Part shown: positions 24,121 through 37,754 of the stretch, in pieces
How positions within the stretch are numbered: position 1 is the first letter of the stretch
Layout: each line of letters begins with the position of its first letter
From: Ophioderma brevispina
Taxonomy: Eukaryota; Echinodermata; Ophiuroidea; Amphilepidida; Ophiodermatidae
Length of the DNA: 64,000 nt
Reading direction: 5' to 3'
Assembly (NCBI GenBank): GCA_023653785.1
Contig: JAMKCH010041576.1
Location: 49,276-113,275 of the forward strand
Notes under the pieces: generated by a model
Told to the model about the DNA's origin: nothing
The model's input: the letters and a program-made list of their open reading frames with translations, nothing else
Database searches by the model: none
Position numbers and translations under genes: made by a program

Positions 24121-25448
24121 CTGATCGTTCGTAGAATTTCTGATTGTTCCTATCGCGTCCTTGTCCTGTTTCGATATTCACATCTAAGTGTTGATTGGCT
24201 CTGTGCCAAAATCAAGGAAGCGAAAAGTGATAACAACTCAAATACTCGGGTTGGATCTTTAAAAAAGGGTAATTAAAAAAATGTAATACCTGTTTGTTTG
24301 TATATTTTATCATTTCGCAGAAATCGAAATATACTAATCAAAACCATTATTAATTTTATGAACTCCGGGTATTTTCTGTGTCTGGCTGTGTGTCTGACCG
24401 TGTACAATAATTGATACATTGGTTTAATGTAACGTGATAATTCGAATACTTCAAATATTTACCACACGAGGGGAAATTTCAAATGTTGCATGTATATCAC
24501 ACTTGGTAGATGTTTTCAGAGCGTTTTCATTGCACGACACTGCTGGAGTCGAGTCATCTGATGGTGTCATTTAGTCCCTGTTGGTTAGAGACTTACTCAG
24601 TTTGGGTTCTCCAAATGACGTCAAATTTTTGTCTTATCAGTCTGTTTTTAAAATTGTATACGCGTTTCTCGAAATTGTCTTGATGAGCACGAAATGTAAA
24701 GTCACGAGATCACACTTTGTTTCATATATTTAAAATTTGGTAAATTTTAACTCAAAGCCATGTAAGTTGTTAGGTTAGTATTTTCAAAAAAGGGTAATTG
24801 CAATTTGTTTCTTCATATCTGGGGCACAAAATTAGGTTTTTAAGTGATACATAGAACATCAATTGAGCCACATCTGGGTCAGTAAAGTGTGTTCATCAGA
24901 CGCAAATGACTCCGCGCTTAGCCTTCAGAAAATCTCTAGAGCATACCTAATATTCGATTTGCAATGTCCACGTACTTTAGACTAGTCCTCGTATTAAAAT
25001 GTTTTTAATTTTGACACATTTGTCAATAGTATAATTAACATCTCAGGTTCAGGTCCTTTTAGCATTTCGAGTTTCGCTAAGGACATGGTTCTTAAAACCT
25101 CGACAAAGTGCTTCAGGTGTTTAGGGAAGAATTTACTTATTGTCGCTTTGTCCGTTGAGTCAGTGAGTTTCGGTGTAAAAATCGATTTAATTTATCGCTG
25201 TAAAGAAACGAAAGTCCCCCCGACGTGTCCGTCCCTAGCCCTCAAAAAAAAACCACAAGACCCCCCCCTTTAGACGTGAATTATACGGAATGAATCGGAC
25301 CTTGTAGACTGAGCCCTGTTGGTAACTGACATTGCTGAATCAAATGAATGCTGCAGCACAAAAGGAAAAAGCATAGCACAGATGACGTTGGGTGAAACGT
25401 TCCATCATGGAACGCCCCAATTCATTACACCGATTAAAAATGAATATG
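24121..25448. other. No gene recognised
   Basis: AT-rich. The 62-codon ORF at 25085-25273 shows no family resemblance. Nothing else to report. Confidence 0.4.
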
Positions 25449-25488
25449 GTCCGCCGGAGCCATAGTCCGGGCCCATAGACGACAACGG
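25449..25488 (+). repeat. Short dispersed repeat, CCATAGACGACAA type
   Basis: GTCCGCCGGAGCCATAGTCC, GGGCCCATAGACGACAACGG matches 29139-29176 in the opposite orientation (CATAGTCCGCGGAG, CCGGTCCATAGACGACAA). Only about 40 bases are shared. Confidence 0.6.
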
Positions 25489-25839
25489 AATAATTATGAA
25501 ATAACATGTTCTTAAAGTAGTCACTGATCGAGTACCCTAATCTTAGCTGACGGCAACCGAAGTTACAAGATTGTAAAACTTATATACCCTTCTCGGATTT
25601 TGCCGAAAGTGATAGGCATATGCAAATTAGCTAAGAACCTCGACCATTATACTTTCAGAAACTATGAAATGGTTTTTTTCAGCACCTAAAGTTTTTATTG
25701 CTTTACTGTTACTAATACTTGTTTACTAACACAAAAAGTATCTCGGCATGTTTTTTCGATCACATTTCAAAAGTCCGATAATTTTTGAAAGTTTTCATGA
25801 GATATACATTTTGATTGCCTAGGTCTTGCTCTTTTATTT

Positions 25840-26045
25840 AACACCCCGCTTGTAAAAACGTGCAAATGACGAAAACACCCTAATAAGAAATACTCGGATA
25901 TTTTAGGCATTAATATGTGTCGGATATTCAGCACAGCACCATTGAATGAAGATTCCTATCTTTGAACACTGCTGTTTTCCCTTTCTTCCTTTTTTGCCCA
26001 ATTTTTCACCTAAAAAACACCGTATGCAAATTCTACAAAACTTAT
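25840..26045. mobile_element. Diverged CACTATCAGTGATTT-type element body
   Basis: ATTGAATGAAGATTC, ATCTTTGAACACTG, TGTTTTC and CAAATTCTACAAAACTTATC align in order with the body of the element at 14597-14932. Both ends are lost. It is the most degraded family member seen here. Confidence 0.55.
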
Positions 26046-28787
26046 CCTCTCACTATTAGCTACAGCAGAAGTACGAGTACAGAAAGCAATCCCGAGTCAC
26101 CCGTATTATAGAGTAGACCTAATGAGGAACAGGTTAAAGGGACCCGAAGTGTTCTTCTCATGGTTACAAAAGGTTAAACGATTGATTTTCCTGGTTCTTT
26201 AGCCTGGGTTAATAAACCGAGCGAGATGGCCATTGAAATTGACGTCACAACTCTATAATTAAATTCAAAGTTCCATCAAATATAGTGCTACCATCAGAGA
26301 TTTCAAAAACACCCATGCCTTAAATACAATCTTTTCAATATGGTTAGTCAATTAAAGCACTAAGCCCCTACTTCTTTTCAATACAGGCCCGGCCGGGCCC
26401 AGAGTATCATTGCCTCTTTCATGATTACTAGGCGAAGGCATGGACGTGACATTGAGAAATCTTCATTGCGCACTATTTGCTAATCCATTCGCTTAACCAA
26501 TCAATGCATTTCAGTGTTTGATTATCACCAACATTTCCACGTATGACAAGATAAATACCGCTATGACACTTCTGAAGTAAATATCAATCTTTGAACTTCT
26601 CTTTTTATCTTTCATATTTTGTTACAGGCAAGACATTATATTGTATTCATGGCTTTTTTAACGTAACGCACTTGAACGCATGAAATGGTAGCATACCTAA
26701 ATAGATCAGTTTAAATGGATACTGGGGCTCTGTTCGAGCGATAATTCGACAGTTGGCATTTTATTTATGTATTTATTTATTACCTTTCAATAACGCACAA
26801 TAATGTCTCCTTTTAATATTTTTGAGACACTTTTAAAGACACAAATCATCACCTTTTGTTATGGACCAGACCACTGCAAAACGTCACTGCATTATCTTTG
26901 TATTTCCCGGGTTTTATCCAAATGGACTACGCACTCTCCCATCTCTACCCAAACTGAACTTGGTCCTCTCCTATTGTGTCAGCATGCCTCAATAGGCTAA
27001 TTTATGCATCAAACGTTAAGAATTACAGAGGTTCAAACTTGTATGGAATAAAAAGTTGGACCATGTCAGTGTAACATGTACGATACGAAATCTGACAAGC
27101 AATTGCCCCATTTTGTTGATACATTAAAAATTGGAAGAAAAAAGTGACTCGTGTGATTTTATCATCACAAAAAACAAGGCTAACACTCATACAGCTTTGC
27201 ACTAATTTCTTCCTAGGATTGCATCAACAGAAAAACGGCGAAACCGGTTGTTCAATGGTTTCGCTGTTTTTTACAGCTTGTTTAAAAAAACACATTCATT
27301 CATCATAATAATCAAGTGCATCCCTGATGTTCACGGATGTCTATCAAACCATGTTGACAAGGGGATAAAAGTAATTGTCAAGCAATATGGAATGGACGAC
27401 TCAAAAAAATGAAGTACTTGGGATCTACGGCTGACATATCTCAACCCCTACCCCATATAATAGTTACATTGCCTCATCACGACTAATCCATCTGAAGGGG
27501 AAAGAACATATCAAACTAGGTTACATTATGTTCCACACGGGCATCCAGGATGCCTTATTACCAGCAAATGTACATTTTAAAGATTCTGGATGTTTTGGCA
27601 AACTATTAATGAACTTTCATACAAAGAATATCCTGGGCATATAATTACGAATACAAAACTCGTGATGACCATCCACACTTTCTCAATTCCTCTAAAAATT
27701 AATAGATAACAGCAGGAAAGCTTGACCAAAAGAACGGACCTACAATCTTTCTATACAAAAATAATTTCTTTTAAAATAAAACCAGATAAAGGACCTTGTC
27801 GTTGCAAAAGGCTATGCTTGGTAAAAATTTCCTGTTCGGATTAGGATTTCGTAGTGCCATCACAGTTTGCATAATATTGAATGTTATTAATAACAGCTTA
27901 GGGTACCTCTTTCCTGGAAAAAAGGAATGGTGCCCTAAACAGCTTTTGCTTCAAAAACCCTTTTAGATAACGTCACCCTTGTAAGTGTATTCCCAACGTT
28001 GTAAGAATTGCTAGAAAAAAATAACAATGTTGTGTTAATACAGGGTGATAAGTATGTGTGTTTCAGTTGTAGGAAATTCGAGACAAAAGGTATAGAACAT
28101 AACATTCAAACAGGGACAAATAATAGCTATTGCACATTGCAATGTCCCTTGAAATAGTGGCACGCATTTTAACTAGATGAATACTGTCAGTTTAGTTCCT
28201 TGAACATTGGGTGTGAGTTTTCTCCAATGGAATATTGCTGACGACACCCATTTCAAAGCTTTTATTTTTATGATGGTCTAGCTGTTAAGCGCTAGTAAAT
28301 GTGGCCTATATTTTTAAATAATCTTTTTTTCCGTCAAAATAAACAAGGTTAGAATCTATAGGCTTCCATATACCATCAGGGAGGCAGGTGATAATATTTG
28401 ATGAAAAGTTAGTAACAATAACACCGAGTCTGATTATAACTTTTCACGCGTGTACATATTTTCAACAAGACAAAAAAATTATAAAACTTTGCCTTGGATG
28501 CATAACTGTACTATTGTATTTATGTTTGTCCTATTGGAACACTGCCTTTTCTACAAAGTAACAACACCTGTCAAACATAATAGACATTTCGCTGAAATAA
28601 AATCTTTGAAACTAAAACATCTTATAAAGTTTTCGTTTGATCATAAGAATATCCCTTTTGGGAGTGAACATAATTTTTCAGCAAATAAATGCAAATTCAC
28701 ACGTTCAGATGTGTACGAGTAATATGAGTAAGATAATTTAAAACTTCAACTGCACTCACCGATAGAGAATTTTTGTTTCCCGAATAA
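26046..28787. other. No gene recognised apart from a hairpin
   Basis: Long AT-rich stretch without coding similarity. ORFs of 65 and 90 codons (26803-27000 and 28450-28722) have no recognisable domains, signal peptide logic or splice context that would support a gene. The one structure seen is the hairpin at 27232-27270. Confidence 0.4.
27232..27270. repeat. Small hairpin
   Basis: AAAACGGCGAAACC at 27232-27245 pairs with GGTTTCGCTGTTTT at 27257-27270 (13 of 14 positions) around an 11-base loop. It could be a chance or transposon-derived stem. Confidence 0.7.
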
Positions 28788-28816
28788 TTTCGATACCTAA
28801 CTGATCTCTTCATCAG
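28788..28816 (-). ncRNA. Hammerhead-like core motif, degenerate
   Basis: On the minus strand, CTGATGA is followed by an imperfect stem and then GAAA, the conserved boxes of a hammerhead ribozyme core. The stem II equivalent (GAGATC with GTATC) pairs poorly. The flanks CCCGCTGATGAAGAGA and TATCGAAATT are shared with the better motif at 31495-31522. Stems I and III were not convincingly found, so activity is doubtful. Penelope-like elements are known to carry such ribozymes, and a Penelope fragment exists in this window 9 kb away. Confidence 0.3.
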
Positions 28817-31494
28817 CGGGTGATTTGGTGGGCGAGGGTCTAATATCCGGTGGTTTCTAGATGGGCAGATGTATTGTTTCTAGTAGCCTCCAACAACAGT
28901 TATATACGGGACAGTGCGTATCCCTAAGGAGGGGTTAATCTTTTTTCTTTCTTTTTTATTCCTTCTTTTTTTAGAATGTTTGCCCTAATACAACCTACTT
29001 CGTCTTCCGCGGAAAGTTCTGCGGAAAGTTCTTCAAACCAAAACATCGCGCGGCTAGATGGCCCGTGTAGAAGTAATTATAGAGTCCGCCGTACTCACAG
29101 TCCGGCTACAATGGTACGAATAAGGGCACCCGATTGAATTGTCGTCTATGGACCGGACTGTTCTCCGCGGACTATGATATACTTTCACAAACACCGGTTT
29201 CCTCACAACATGCAATGGTTCATGGAGGTGTTTGACGCACAACACTAGGCGACTGCCCATATAATTCTCGTTCACTGATCATAGAAATAATCAGGGTGAC
29301 CACATCAAAGTTCAACTGCGATTTTGAAGTTGACGGGTGGCTACCTTTTTGGACACACTATATGCGAACTAGAGTGGGCATGGGGGGAAGCTTCAATATG
29401 TGAATCAATTTTTTTTTCCATGATTGTCTGACCATTTCCATCTTTTGCCTCAAAATACAAAACTGGAGCATCACCTAAATCGTGGAAAATGTCACCAGAA
29501 ATCTAAAACGTTAAAATTGACAAACAATTGGAGGCTCTTGGAACAAGGCCTCCAGAGACAAAATGGGGATTTATGGGGAGAAAGGTTTTAAGATGGCAAA
29601 TGGAATAAATCGAACCCGCAAATCTCGTCAAAGGTACTAGGGAAAAACTACGAAGAGCATTTCAACAACATGGGTCCCTGTTACATTCAAGCCCTTTCCA
29701 AAACTCTCGCCACGTGAAGTGGTTTCCAAAGACCCAAGTATTGTCTATCATATTCGGTATACATTGGGAAAACGGTAGGAAGCTGAAATTAAGTGGCGTG
29801 AAGTAAGGAATTCAAAGGAACGTTTTTGACGTGATCTTCTAATGTTGTTCCACCATCTATAAAAGTATACATATTTGAGAAGGGAAAATGACTAAGGAAT
29901 GTAAATATGATAATTAACTTTTCCCCAAATACGTATTTTTTGCCCGGAGAAAATCATAAAAAATGGAGAATTTTCACTCATTTTTTTGGTCCTATAAAAT
30001 AAAATATAGAAATGTTATAAAAATGTGGCCTTGTTCGTATTTGTATTACAGGGTAGTAGTTTAGGGCGGTATTCCCCTTTTCAATTTGCACATTTATCAA
30101 ATTATTGCCAAAAAAGCCAAAAAACAGCGGGTTTCAATTCGCAACAACGCCAAGATTGTTCAAAGGTTGACATAAAAATCACGATTTTTAACCAAAAATG
30201 ACAAAACTAAAAAAACGACCCTCGATTTTGATATGCTCTATACGAGGCATTTCATTTCTACCTGTTGCTGATATGGATTTCGAGTAACTGGGAACCGAAA
30301 ATCACGATTATCGCACGAAAGTGAACACAGAGGAAATCGCCCTTTTGTCCCAAATATTGTCCATTTCCTACAAAATATAGCTTACTCCAAACCAACGCGT
30401 TCATCTCTTATTCACCACTGCTTCGGCAACAGGTCAACTTGCTTCAATCTGGATATTTCTGATTCAAATTCAACAATTTATGAGGCTCAAATCGTGAAAT
30501 TTAAATACCAGTACTCGGTTGCAAAACAACTCACGGGGCAACCATTTTTACAATTGCATCAGTTACCATGGGTGTTGCGTCATATCGAATCGAGGCATCA
30601 AGGCGTTTCTGATGCGCTCATTACATCGCGCGCGCCGAATAAGCACAGGCGAGTATGCGTAATACGCGAAATTACGCGCCCTTGAAGTTCAGCCCCTGTG
30701 ATTGTTCTTGGTCAAAAATGCGTAACATAGTAAAAGTAAAAGAACAAAATTGAGGAAAAAATAAATTATATAGATTCTGTTAAATAGATGGAAGAAACAT
30801 GTTATGCCGTTAAACATGAAAAAAACTAAAAACTGGCCATTTGACTACGTTCCTGACTGCACGCCACCTTAAGTTGACTCAGATATTTCGAAATATTATT
30901 TTTTGTTAATAATGAAAAATAGTCAACTAGAAAAATAAAGATAGTAAACTAAAAATGCCCACAATTCCGAAATTGGAGATGAATCGGATTTTTCGTTTTG
31001 AGCAGTAAACATTTAGGTGTAGTATTACGTTCCATAGGATACTTTGTATAACAAAATTCCGGCTCCAGAAATTTATAAACAAAGTTGCTTTTTTCTATAT
31101 GAAGGAAGTCGATTTAAGCTAAGCAATTCACTAAGTGATTAGTATATGGACAAGCTTATGAATGCCCAAAAAACACGAGTTTTATATTGAGGGCGCCCTC
31201 CTCAGGAAATCTCTGAGCGGCCTTTAAGAGAAACATAAAACAGTCCAAGTGTATTTCACGGCATCTGCTAACGTTAAGTCTGGTCGAAAATTGGATGGAA
31301 AAGCATTAGAGTGCTGGAAAAGATACTAAGAGCGTACTATAAAATATCAGAGGGCCCCCAACGAAAGATGAAAACACCTCTCAGCGAAACCAAACTGTCT
31401 CGAGATATAATTATTTCTTGAGATCTACCAAAAACGCTATATATAGATCTGAATCTATAAACACCAGATCTCAGTACATTACACAATCCATCCG
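28817..31494. other. No gene recognised between two hammerhead-like motifs
   Basis: The interval between the two outward-facing motifs contains the short dispersed repeat at 29139-29176 and otherwise unassigned AT-rich sequence. I looked for reverse transcriptase or GIY-YIG motifs and recognised none. A 63-codon ORF at 30494-30685 has no known domain. Confidence 0.4.
29139..29176 (-). repeat. Short dispersed repeat, CCATAGACGACAA type
   Basis: Reverse-orientation partner of 25449-25488. The sequence around it is also rich in CCG (CCGCCG, CCGGACTG, CCGCGGAC), unlike the AT-rich surroundings. Confidence 0.6.
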
Positions 31495-31522
31495 CTGATG
31501 AAGAGACCATTGGGTCTCGAAA
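31495..31522 (+). ncRNA. Hammerhead-like core motif
   Basis: CTGATGA at 31495-31501, one extra A, a perfect 6-bp stem (GAGACC at 31503-31508 with GGTCTC at 31513-31518) capped by ATTG, then GAAA at 31519-31522. This is the layout of the conserved hammerhead core with stem II. The extra A between CTGATGA and the stem departs from the canonical core. Stem I and stem III partners and a cleavage-site triplet were not identified by eye, so it may be a relic or a chance match. The second copy of the motif at 28788-28816 argues against pure chance. Confidence 0.4.
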
Positions 31523-32418
31523 TTTGGGGGCTATTTATGATAGAAGCTTTACAAGCTTTTACATCAGTGCAAAAATCGGAATTTGGACATTAGGACACCT
31601 GCTATATGAAACCTTGGACCTTTAATGCATATAGAGGTTGTCTTATTTAGAAAAAAAGTTATGCATTTGTGAAAATTAATAGTGAATATTCAACAGGGAA
31701 TGTATTGAACATGTGAAAGGAGAAATTAAAGTAACTAATGTCAAAGGCAAATGACTCGAACGAAGGCACAAGTGCTCACAAGAAAAAAAACATTTTGGTG
31801 GAAAGTGTCCACAGGGGAATTAGGTGAGATGGATTAAAACCCGAGAAGTTTGTACAAAAGTGTGATTTCTATTAACGAACAACCATTACCGAGTCCTGTA
31901 CTGCGCCAAAGCTTATATGTTCACGGACTTCGCTTTACAGTAAGCAAAATTAGTTTATGTGGGTCATGATTCCAAAGCCTTTGCCACGTTTGTCGTAACA
32001 TTTTCAAAACCTGCTGTCACATTGTAATACTGTGTTGAACAGATTTTCTGTGTGTCTTAAACCAAAATTTGGCATAAATATGAGACGACCTTGTTAACCA
32101 TGTTAACAGAACATACGATGTATACCGGATACACTGCATCTAAAAATAAAATAATGAGGTTGGCGTTTCGCTTAATTGGTATCCAGGTTCACAAACCTCA
32201 ACTTTATTTTTATGTATGCCTCTAGAAAAAAAAAAAAAACTCAAAAAGTATAATAAATACTCAACACAGAAGAGGAAGAAGAAACGGCTCAAAAAGAATT
32301 GTCACAAACAATATTAGCGGAAGCTTCAAACCTCAATGTTTTGAAGCTGTCACAACTAGGACAAAAATATCACCAACATCTAAATGCTAACAAGGAAAAA
32401 TCACAATACACAAAGCTT
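31523..32418. other. No gene recognised
   Basis: AT-rich sequence up to the second TTAA-bounded element. Nothing annotatable seen. Confidence 0.4.
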
Positions 32419-32972
32419 TTAAAGGACACAATGGAATGTAAAAAAATTAAGACATAATACAATGGACCAAGCTTATTGAAATCACTTCCACAATTTGAAA
32501 AACAATTTGGATATTTACATTTTGTAAAAAAGAGAAAAGTAACTAATATTATTTCACTTGTAAGCTTAACTTCTCTGCCACAGGTACTGGACATTACTGG
32601 CAGCATTTATCAAACTTGAAAAAGCATGCAGTCATCAGCTCACAGACCATTGCTATTAGTGTATGTGCTAACCCCGCGGCTAATCTATTTTCACTTGCCA
32701 GATCATATCTCACTACAAGCCTGAAGTACAATGTCTGAATCCCGATCTAAATGTTTTTGGATTGTGTTACAAAACATGTATACAGTGTAAATTCTGGCAG
32801 GGATGTCAACACCTTGATTATCCGTGACAGAAGTTGTCACGAAATGCCACGAACTCTTCATGTTTTTTACAGAATGTAAACATCAAAAATTATTTACAAA
32901 TTTGTGGAAGTAATTTCAGTAAGGTCCCTTTCATTACGTCCGAATATTTTTCATGCCATTATGTCCCTTTAA
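32419..32972. mobile_element. TTAA-bounded AGGGACATAATGGC element, copy 2
   Basis: Exact TTAA at both ends (32419-32422 and 32969-32972). Left end TTAAAGGACACAATGG; right end CATGCCATTATGTCCCTTTAA, minus its last bases, pairs with it. The inner arms ATTGAAATCACTTCCAC and ATTTGGATATTTACATTTTG are mirrored by AGAATGTAAACATC and GTGGAAGTAATTTCAGTAAG. The 554-bp element keeps the middle segment that copy 3 lacks and copy 1 has interrupted, so it is the best length guide for the family. No transposase is encoded; it is presumably moved in trans by a TTAA-specific enzyme. Confidence 0.9.
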
Positions 32973-33247
32973 CTCAACAGGCGTTGGGAAACAGTATCTG
33001 AATAAGATAAAGGCAACCAACAGAGTTGGGAAACTTTATAGAACGTCGATTTTATTAATCCTGGCGATGCAATGTAACTCTTTACCGCGAATCAAGGACA
33101 CCTAGCATGCCTTCGTTCTATGTTTAATGCCAAGTCAAGGGGCATGCATTTCTTTGTACTGGAACGTTCTCTAAACAAATGACGTTTATTGGTTTTTTCT
33201 TCCAACATAAAAGATGCGCTACTTGCCCATTGTAATATAAGGTCTAT

Positions 33248-33990
33248 TTAAGGTGGATGCTGCACGATCGTGTGCACAGCCGGCTACGGTCAGTACGCGC
33301 AGGAATCTCCTAGCAGATTTGGAGCCCTCGCAACACAAAATCAGTCCGTTTTTTTTTCGCGACAAGAGGCGAAGAGTTTCTGCGAAACGCAAGAAAGCAA
33401 ATATTGCATAATAAAATTATATTGCGTTATTTCATGTGGCAGAAATTTAAAAACAAAATTTGCCTTGCGCTATTCTTCCTTCGCCTCTCAACCAAGCGCG
33501 TAGGAACCAGCGATATATGCATTCTGGATACGCTCTCTTTCGCTACCGATACGCTTGCGGAACTCTCGGTGATGCGCGAGGCGTAAAGTCAAATTACGCG
33601 TTCGCAGAAACAATACAGACGAAAATACAGTTTTGCCACTTTTTTGCCACATTTAGGGGAATAACGAAAAAAGTAAGCCCGTGACCCCCAATTTTTATTT
33701 TAATTTTTTATTATTATTAGGTTTTTTTGTTTTGTATAATTAAAAATTAGAAAAATTCCAGGAAGCGTTTTCTTGCTGTGATTAATTTTTACACCATTTT
33801 ATCACATTTCCCATAGAACTGTGTACAAATTTTGGCCAAAAAATTCGTTTTTTATAACGTAAATATCTCGCGAACGAAGCCTGTAACCCCATTTTTTATT
33901 TTAGATTTTGAATCAGCACCAATGAAAATACCATATATCAAATTTTAAGAAAATTCCAGGGTGAATTCAATCGTGCAGCATCCACCTTGA
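33248..33990. mobile_element. TTAA-type element with AAGGTGGATGCTGCACGAT ends
   Basis: The left end is TTAAGGTGGATGCTGCACGA. The right end ATCGTGCAGCATCCACCTTGA is its reverse complement with one change, TTGA for TTAA. Length is 743 bp. The interior is richer in CpG than its neighbours (about 33280-33600) and has three overlapping ORFs of 60-77 codons in different frames. I recognise no domain in any of them. It is probably non-autonomous. Confidence 0.8.
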
Positions 33991-36900
33991 AACTCTCTAA
34001 TTTTACACGCACAATATAGGATAGAAGAACGTTCCTTATACAAGATTAACATTGATCAACTACACAGAGCAATGTTAAAGACGCATTATGAACAGCCCCA
34101 AAACCCTGCCCATGGACAAGGTAGAAAAACTGTCATTTTCTATAATTGGCTTTAACTCGGCCATTTTAAACTGATTGTAAAGATTCCTTTAAGTTTTGAA
34201 AAGCTAATAAATTAGTTTTCCATATACATGTATGTAAATATATATTTACATAAATTTCAAAAAAGAAGTAAAATTAGGGTGCTTTTAGAGTTCGTTTGGG
34301 GGATACCCTGTAGAAACAGATTTAGAGCAATAATATATATAAGTGTCCCTTAAAATTGAAATTGTCACTTTGAATCAAAATAAGATAAATATGTATGATT
34401 TGATAAGATTACTTATCACTTTATTTAATACATGTACGGAATCAACATAGTCCCAAGTAGTAACAACTACACATTGTATTCTGGCATTGTAAAAAATCCT
34501 TTTTACTTCCTATGCTATTTAATTGTTATACAATTTTCAAAGAATTAAACAATGCTTAAATTTTTTGTCCTGAACAGTAAACTAGACTAGAAGAGTATTA
34601 TTTAAGGGTATATCATGGCGAGAACGTTGCAATATTACTGTTTCAAAACAAAACAGAGAACAAAACAGAGAACACATTTCATACCCTTGCTCCATCATAA
34701 AAGAACGATATAACGCCCTAAAAGCCTACTGCATACGTTTTCCATTCATCGTAAAAAATCCTGATATTTGAACTCTTGGAAAAGAGAAATTAAGCAAGAT
34801 AGGAAACTGAATAGCATCAAAAATTCAGCAGAAAGATTATATGATTTAAATTTTGTCATTTTTCTGCATCTACTGGTAGCCTGTTTGGGACACTGAACCA
34901 TTGCTCACAGCAGCTATATGCTTTAAAATGAAATATTTTCCTCAAATAAAACAAATTTGAAACATCATTATAAAGATCTTTTCGAAAGGGCGTAATTTAC
35001 GCAATTTCATTTGAATCAGATACACCAGTTTATCGTAAGCTATAAATACAATGGAGCAGCTATTACTGTCTGAATACTCTCATGTAACCATGGTAACCGT
35101 AAACAACCCATAATGGGTGAGAATTTAGTCTCGATGTATGAGTAGTGGAGTCGAGGCTGAGGGCAGTGCTCCTTTTATATACTAGTTCATGAATATAAGG
35201 TAACAAAATATACGGTATCATTGTGGACATTAACAAATACTGCAACACTTAACACCTCCACAGCCCCCGCAGAATGATTAAGTAATCTATACGTCTGGGC
35301 TCCATCTTTGGCTCATGCAATGCACGTATGCACTCTTCTCAAGCACCCCATTTCATCTTGTGAGTATGATATGACATTACATCTAATATCTTGAATTGAG
35401 TCCAGATTTAATGCAGAGGAGCGAAACTTCTTCTTTTTATTACTTTAATATCATGTTATTGGCAATGAAGGACTTCATTCAATATCTTGTTCATATAACC
35501 ATATCAATTATTCATGTAACGACCTCCACTACTTTAAGTTGTTAAACAAATATGATATACTGATATTAAGTTACTGATATTACTTTTAAAGCTATTAATC
35601 CATGTAGTGAATTTCACGTTTCAGTAACAATCTTCACTGTGAAAGACTTTTATTTAGTAGATTCAATATGACACCTGTAGCACGTCACGTTGTATTCTAG
35701 TAGGAGGTTTGATACAACCTTCTACTGAGTAACAGGTCGATTCGTTTTAATGTTTCTAGGAAATCCAAAGGATGCCTTTTCGAATCTTATATTGAATTAA
35801 GTCTAAAATGAGTATTTTAAATGAATAATTATTTAATATTTTGTTTTATAGGTAATAAATTATAATCTTTAAAGAGATACAGCAACATTTTGAAAAGAGT
35901 ACGCCACCAAAATTGTTTTCGAAACATATAAAGTTTTACATGTGTTAGCTCCCACTTGCAATCAACACCTTTATGTGCAAAAGGAAGGATTTTATAATAA
36001 AACCACTCCGGAGTAGTTTTATTCAGTACACAATGTTAAACAAGAATATACACATCCGAGTTGATTCCGTTTGCATGCACACTGTTTGACATCATATTTG
36101 TGCGTATAATAGAAAAGAGTATGAATCCAATATTAATAAAATGCATAGTAACAAGTCATTCCCAAACAATTTGAAAACAATTTCGAAGAGTGCGTTTTGT
36201 GCAATTTCTACTGTAAAAACTGGTAAAACATCTGCTTCAGTACTTAGTACCCTGATACGATACCATCAAGTTTTTATTCACGCGCATCCTGACATACTTT
36301 TGGAAAAGATTTTGACACAGTGGCCTTGAATTTGCATACCAAGTATTAGTCAGAAAGCAATGTCCTTATTAGTATGTGGAGAGTGAATTAAGACTTTCAG
36401 AATTGTTTTCAACTGAATATTAGATAATGACTGTATGGTAAATATTATGTTAAACTACAGAAAATTTTGGTGTGACGTAAGAATTATTTTGTTATTCCCT
36501 CGAAATTTGGTAAGGATATTAATGTTATATCCTCTCCAAGAATTTCGGGTTCATCCTTCATGTAAGACTGCACGGAATTAGCCTAGCACGAAATCTTTTA
36601 TAAAAGGATCAAATGATTACAAGTATTGTACAGCTTTGTTCTGTAAAAGAGTCGTTACTCTAGTCTAATTCATGAATATCTTACACCAAGTACACACCGA
36701 ATTTCGTGCCATGCAACATGGCCACTTTACCCAATTTACAGTGGTTTTAAAGAAAACATAATTAACCTGAGGCAAATGTTTGATATAATGAGTCATGATA
36801 ATTTGATTGTGGATTTTGTTTGGTTTGATACACATAATTGGATATTAGCAATGCCTTCTTAAAGTTATTGTCTTTTTAGCTTAGTAAGTTTAGTTTTCAA

Positions 36901-37754
36901 ATCTTTTAGCTCTTGCGGTTATACTCATTAGGTAATTCAGTGTTATAGTAGCAAATTTCCACCTCAAAACGGTAGCAAGTATATAAAAATCAACACCAAT
37001 CTAGTGTTTGTTAAAAAACTCGATAAATGACTTTGGGAGTGTTTCGGAGAGTTCTTGCGAAGCACGATTGCCGCGAGCAATGCAAATTTTGCAGTGTGGA
37101 TTGCGAGAGATAGATTTATGCGTAGTACATTACTATCTTGGAATAGGTTCAACAAACACCAAGACTAACTTACTGTTCACTGGCAGTGTCATCGGTGTAC
37201 CACCAATTTTCTCAAGCTGCAGTGCTGTGATTCAAAGGCTTAGAGTACCTTATGTTTATCTAGCTCCATATTGGCAATGTATTTAATTAAGGTCTGTGAT
37301 ATAGGCTAACACTGACCTAGAAGAGTTTGGGCACAGGTGATGGTGACTTCCCTCTAGGCAGAAAGGACTCTTAAAAGGCTTTTTTATAAAGGGTCGCTCA
37401 TGTAATGAATTCACGGTTATGCCAGGTGATACTGGGAAGGATTTGAGACAGTCCACTCAATCTTAAGGCAAAAGGGCAATTACTGTGAAAGCGATATTAT
37501 CCATATGGATATATTATATAAGGCTTCCATATATATAAAAATGCCCAAAATATCAGTTACAACCTTGCTAAGATGATGATACCATGTCTATCAACAATCA
37601 AGGAAAATTTTTTTATACTTATTTCTAGTAGACCTTGCAAAATTCTATTGGTTACTATACACCACAAATACCAGTTGCAACACAATGCTTCACACCTCTC
37701 GGCGGTCCTCCGGAAACTGAGCTGAGATGTACACCAAAAAGTCATTTCTTTTGA
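33991..37754. other. No gene recognised
   Basis: About 3.8 kb of AT-rich sequence. ORFs of up to 104 codons occur, and the one ending near 37557 (minus) overlaps the Penelope fragment. No transposon ends were recognised in the rest. Confidence 0.4.

Noticed and set aside
33270..33684. Three overlapping ORFs in the CpG-rich interior of the 33.2 kb element
   Set aside because: All three frames are open because stop codons are rare in CG-rich sequence; no domain or frame preference is visible.
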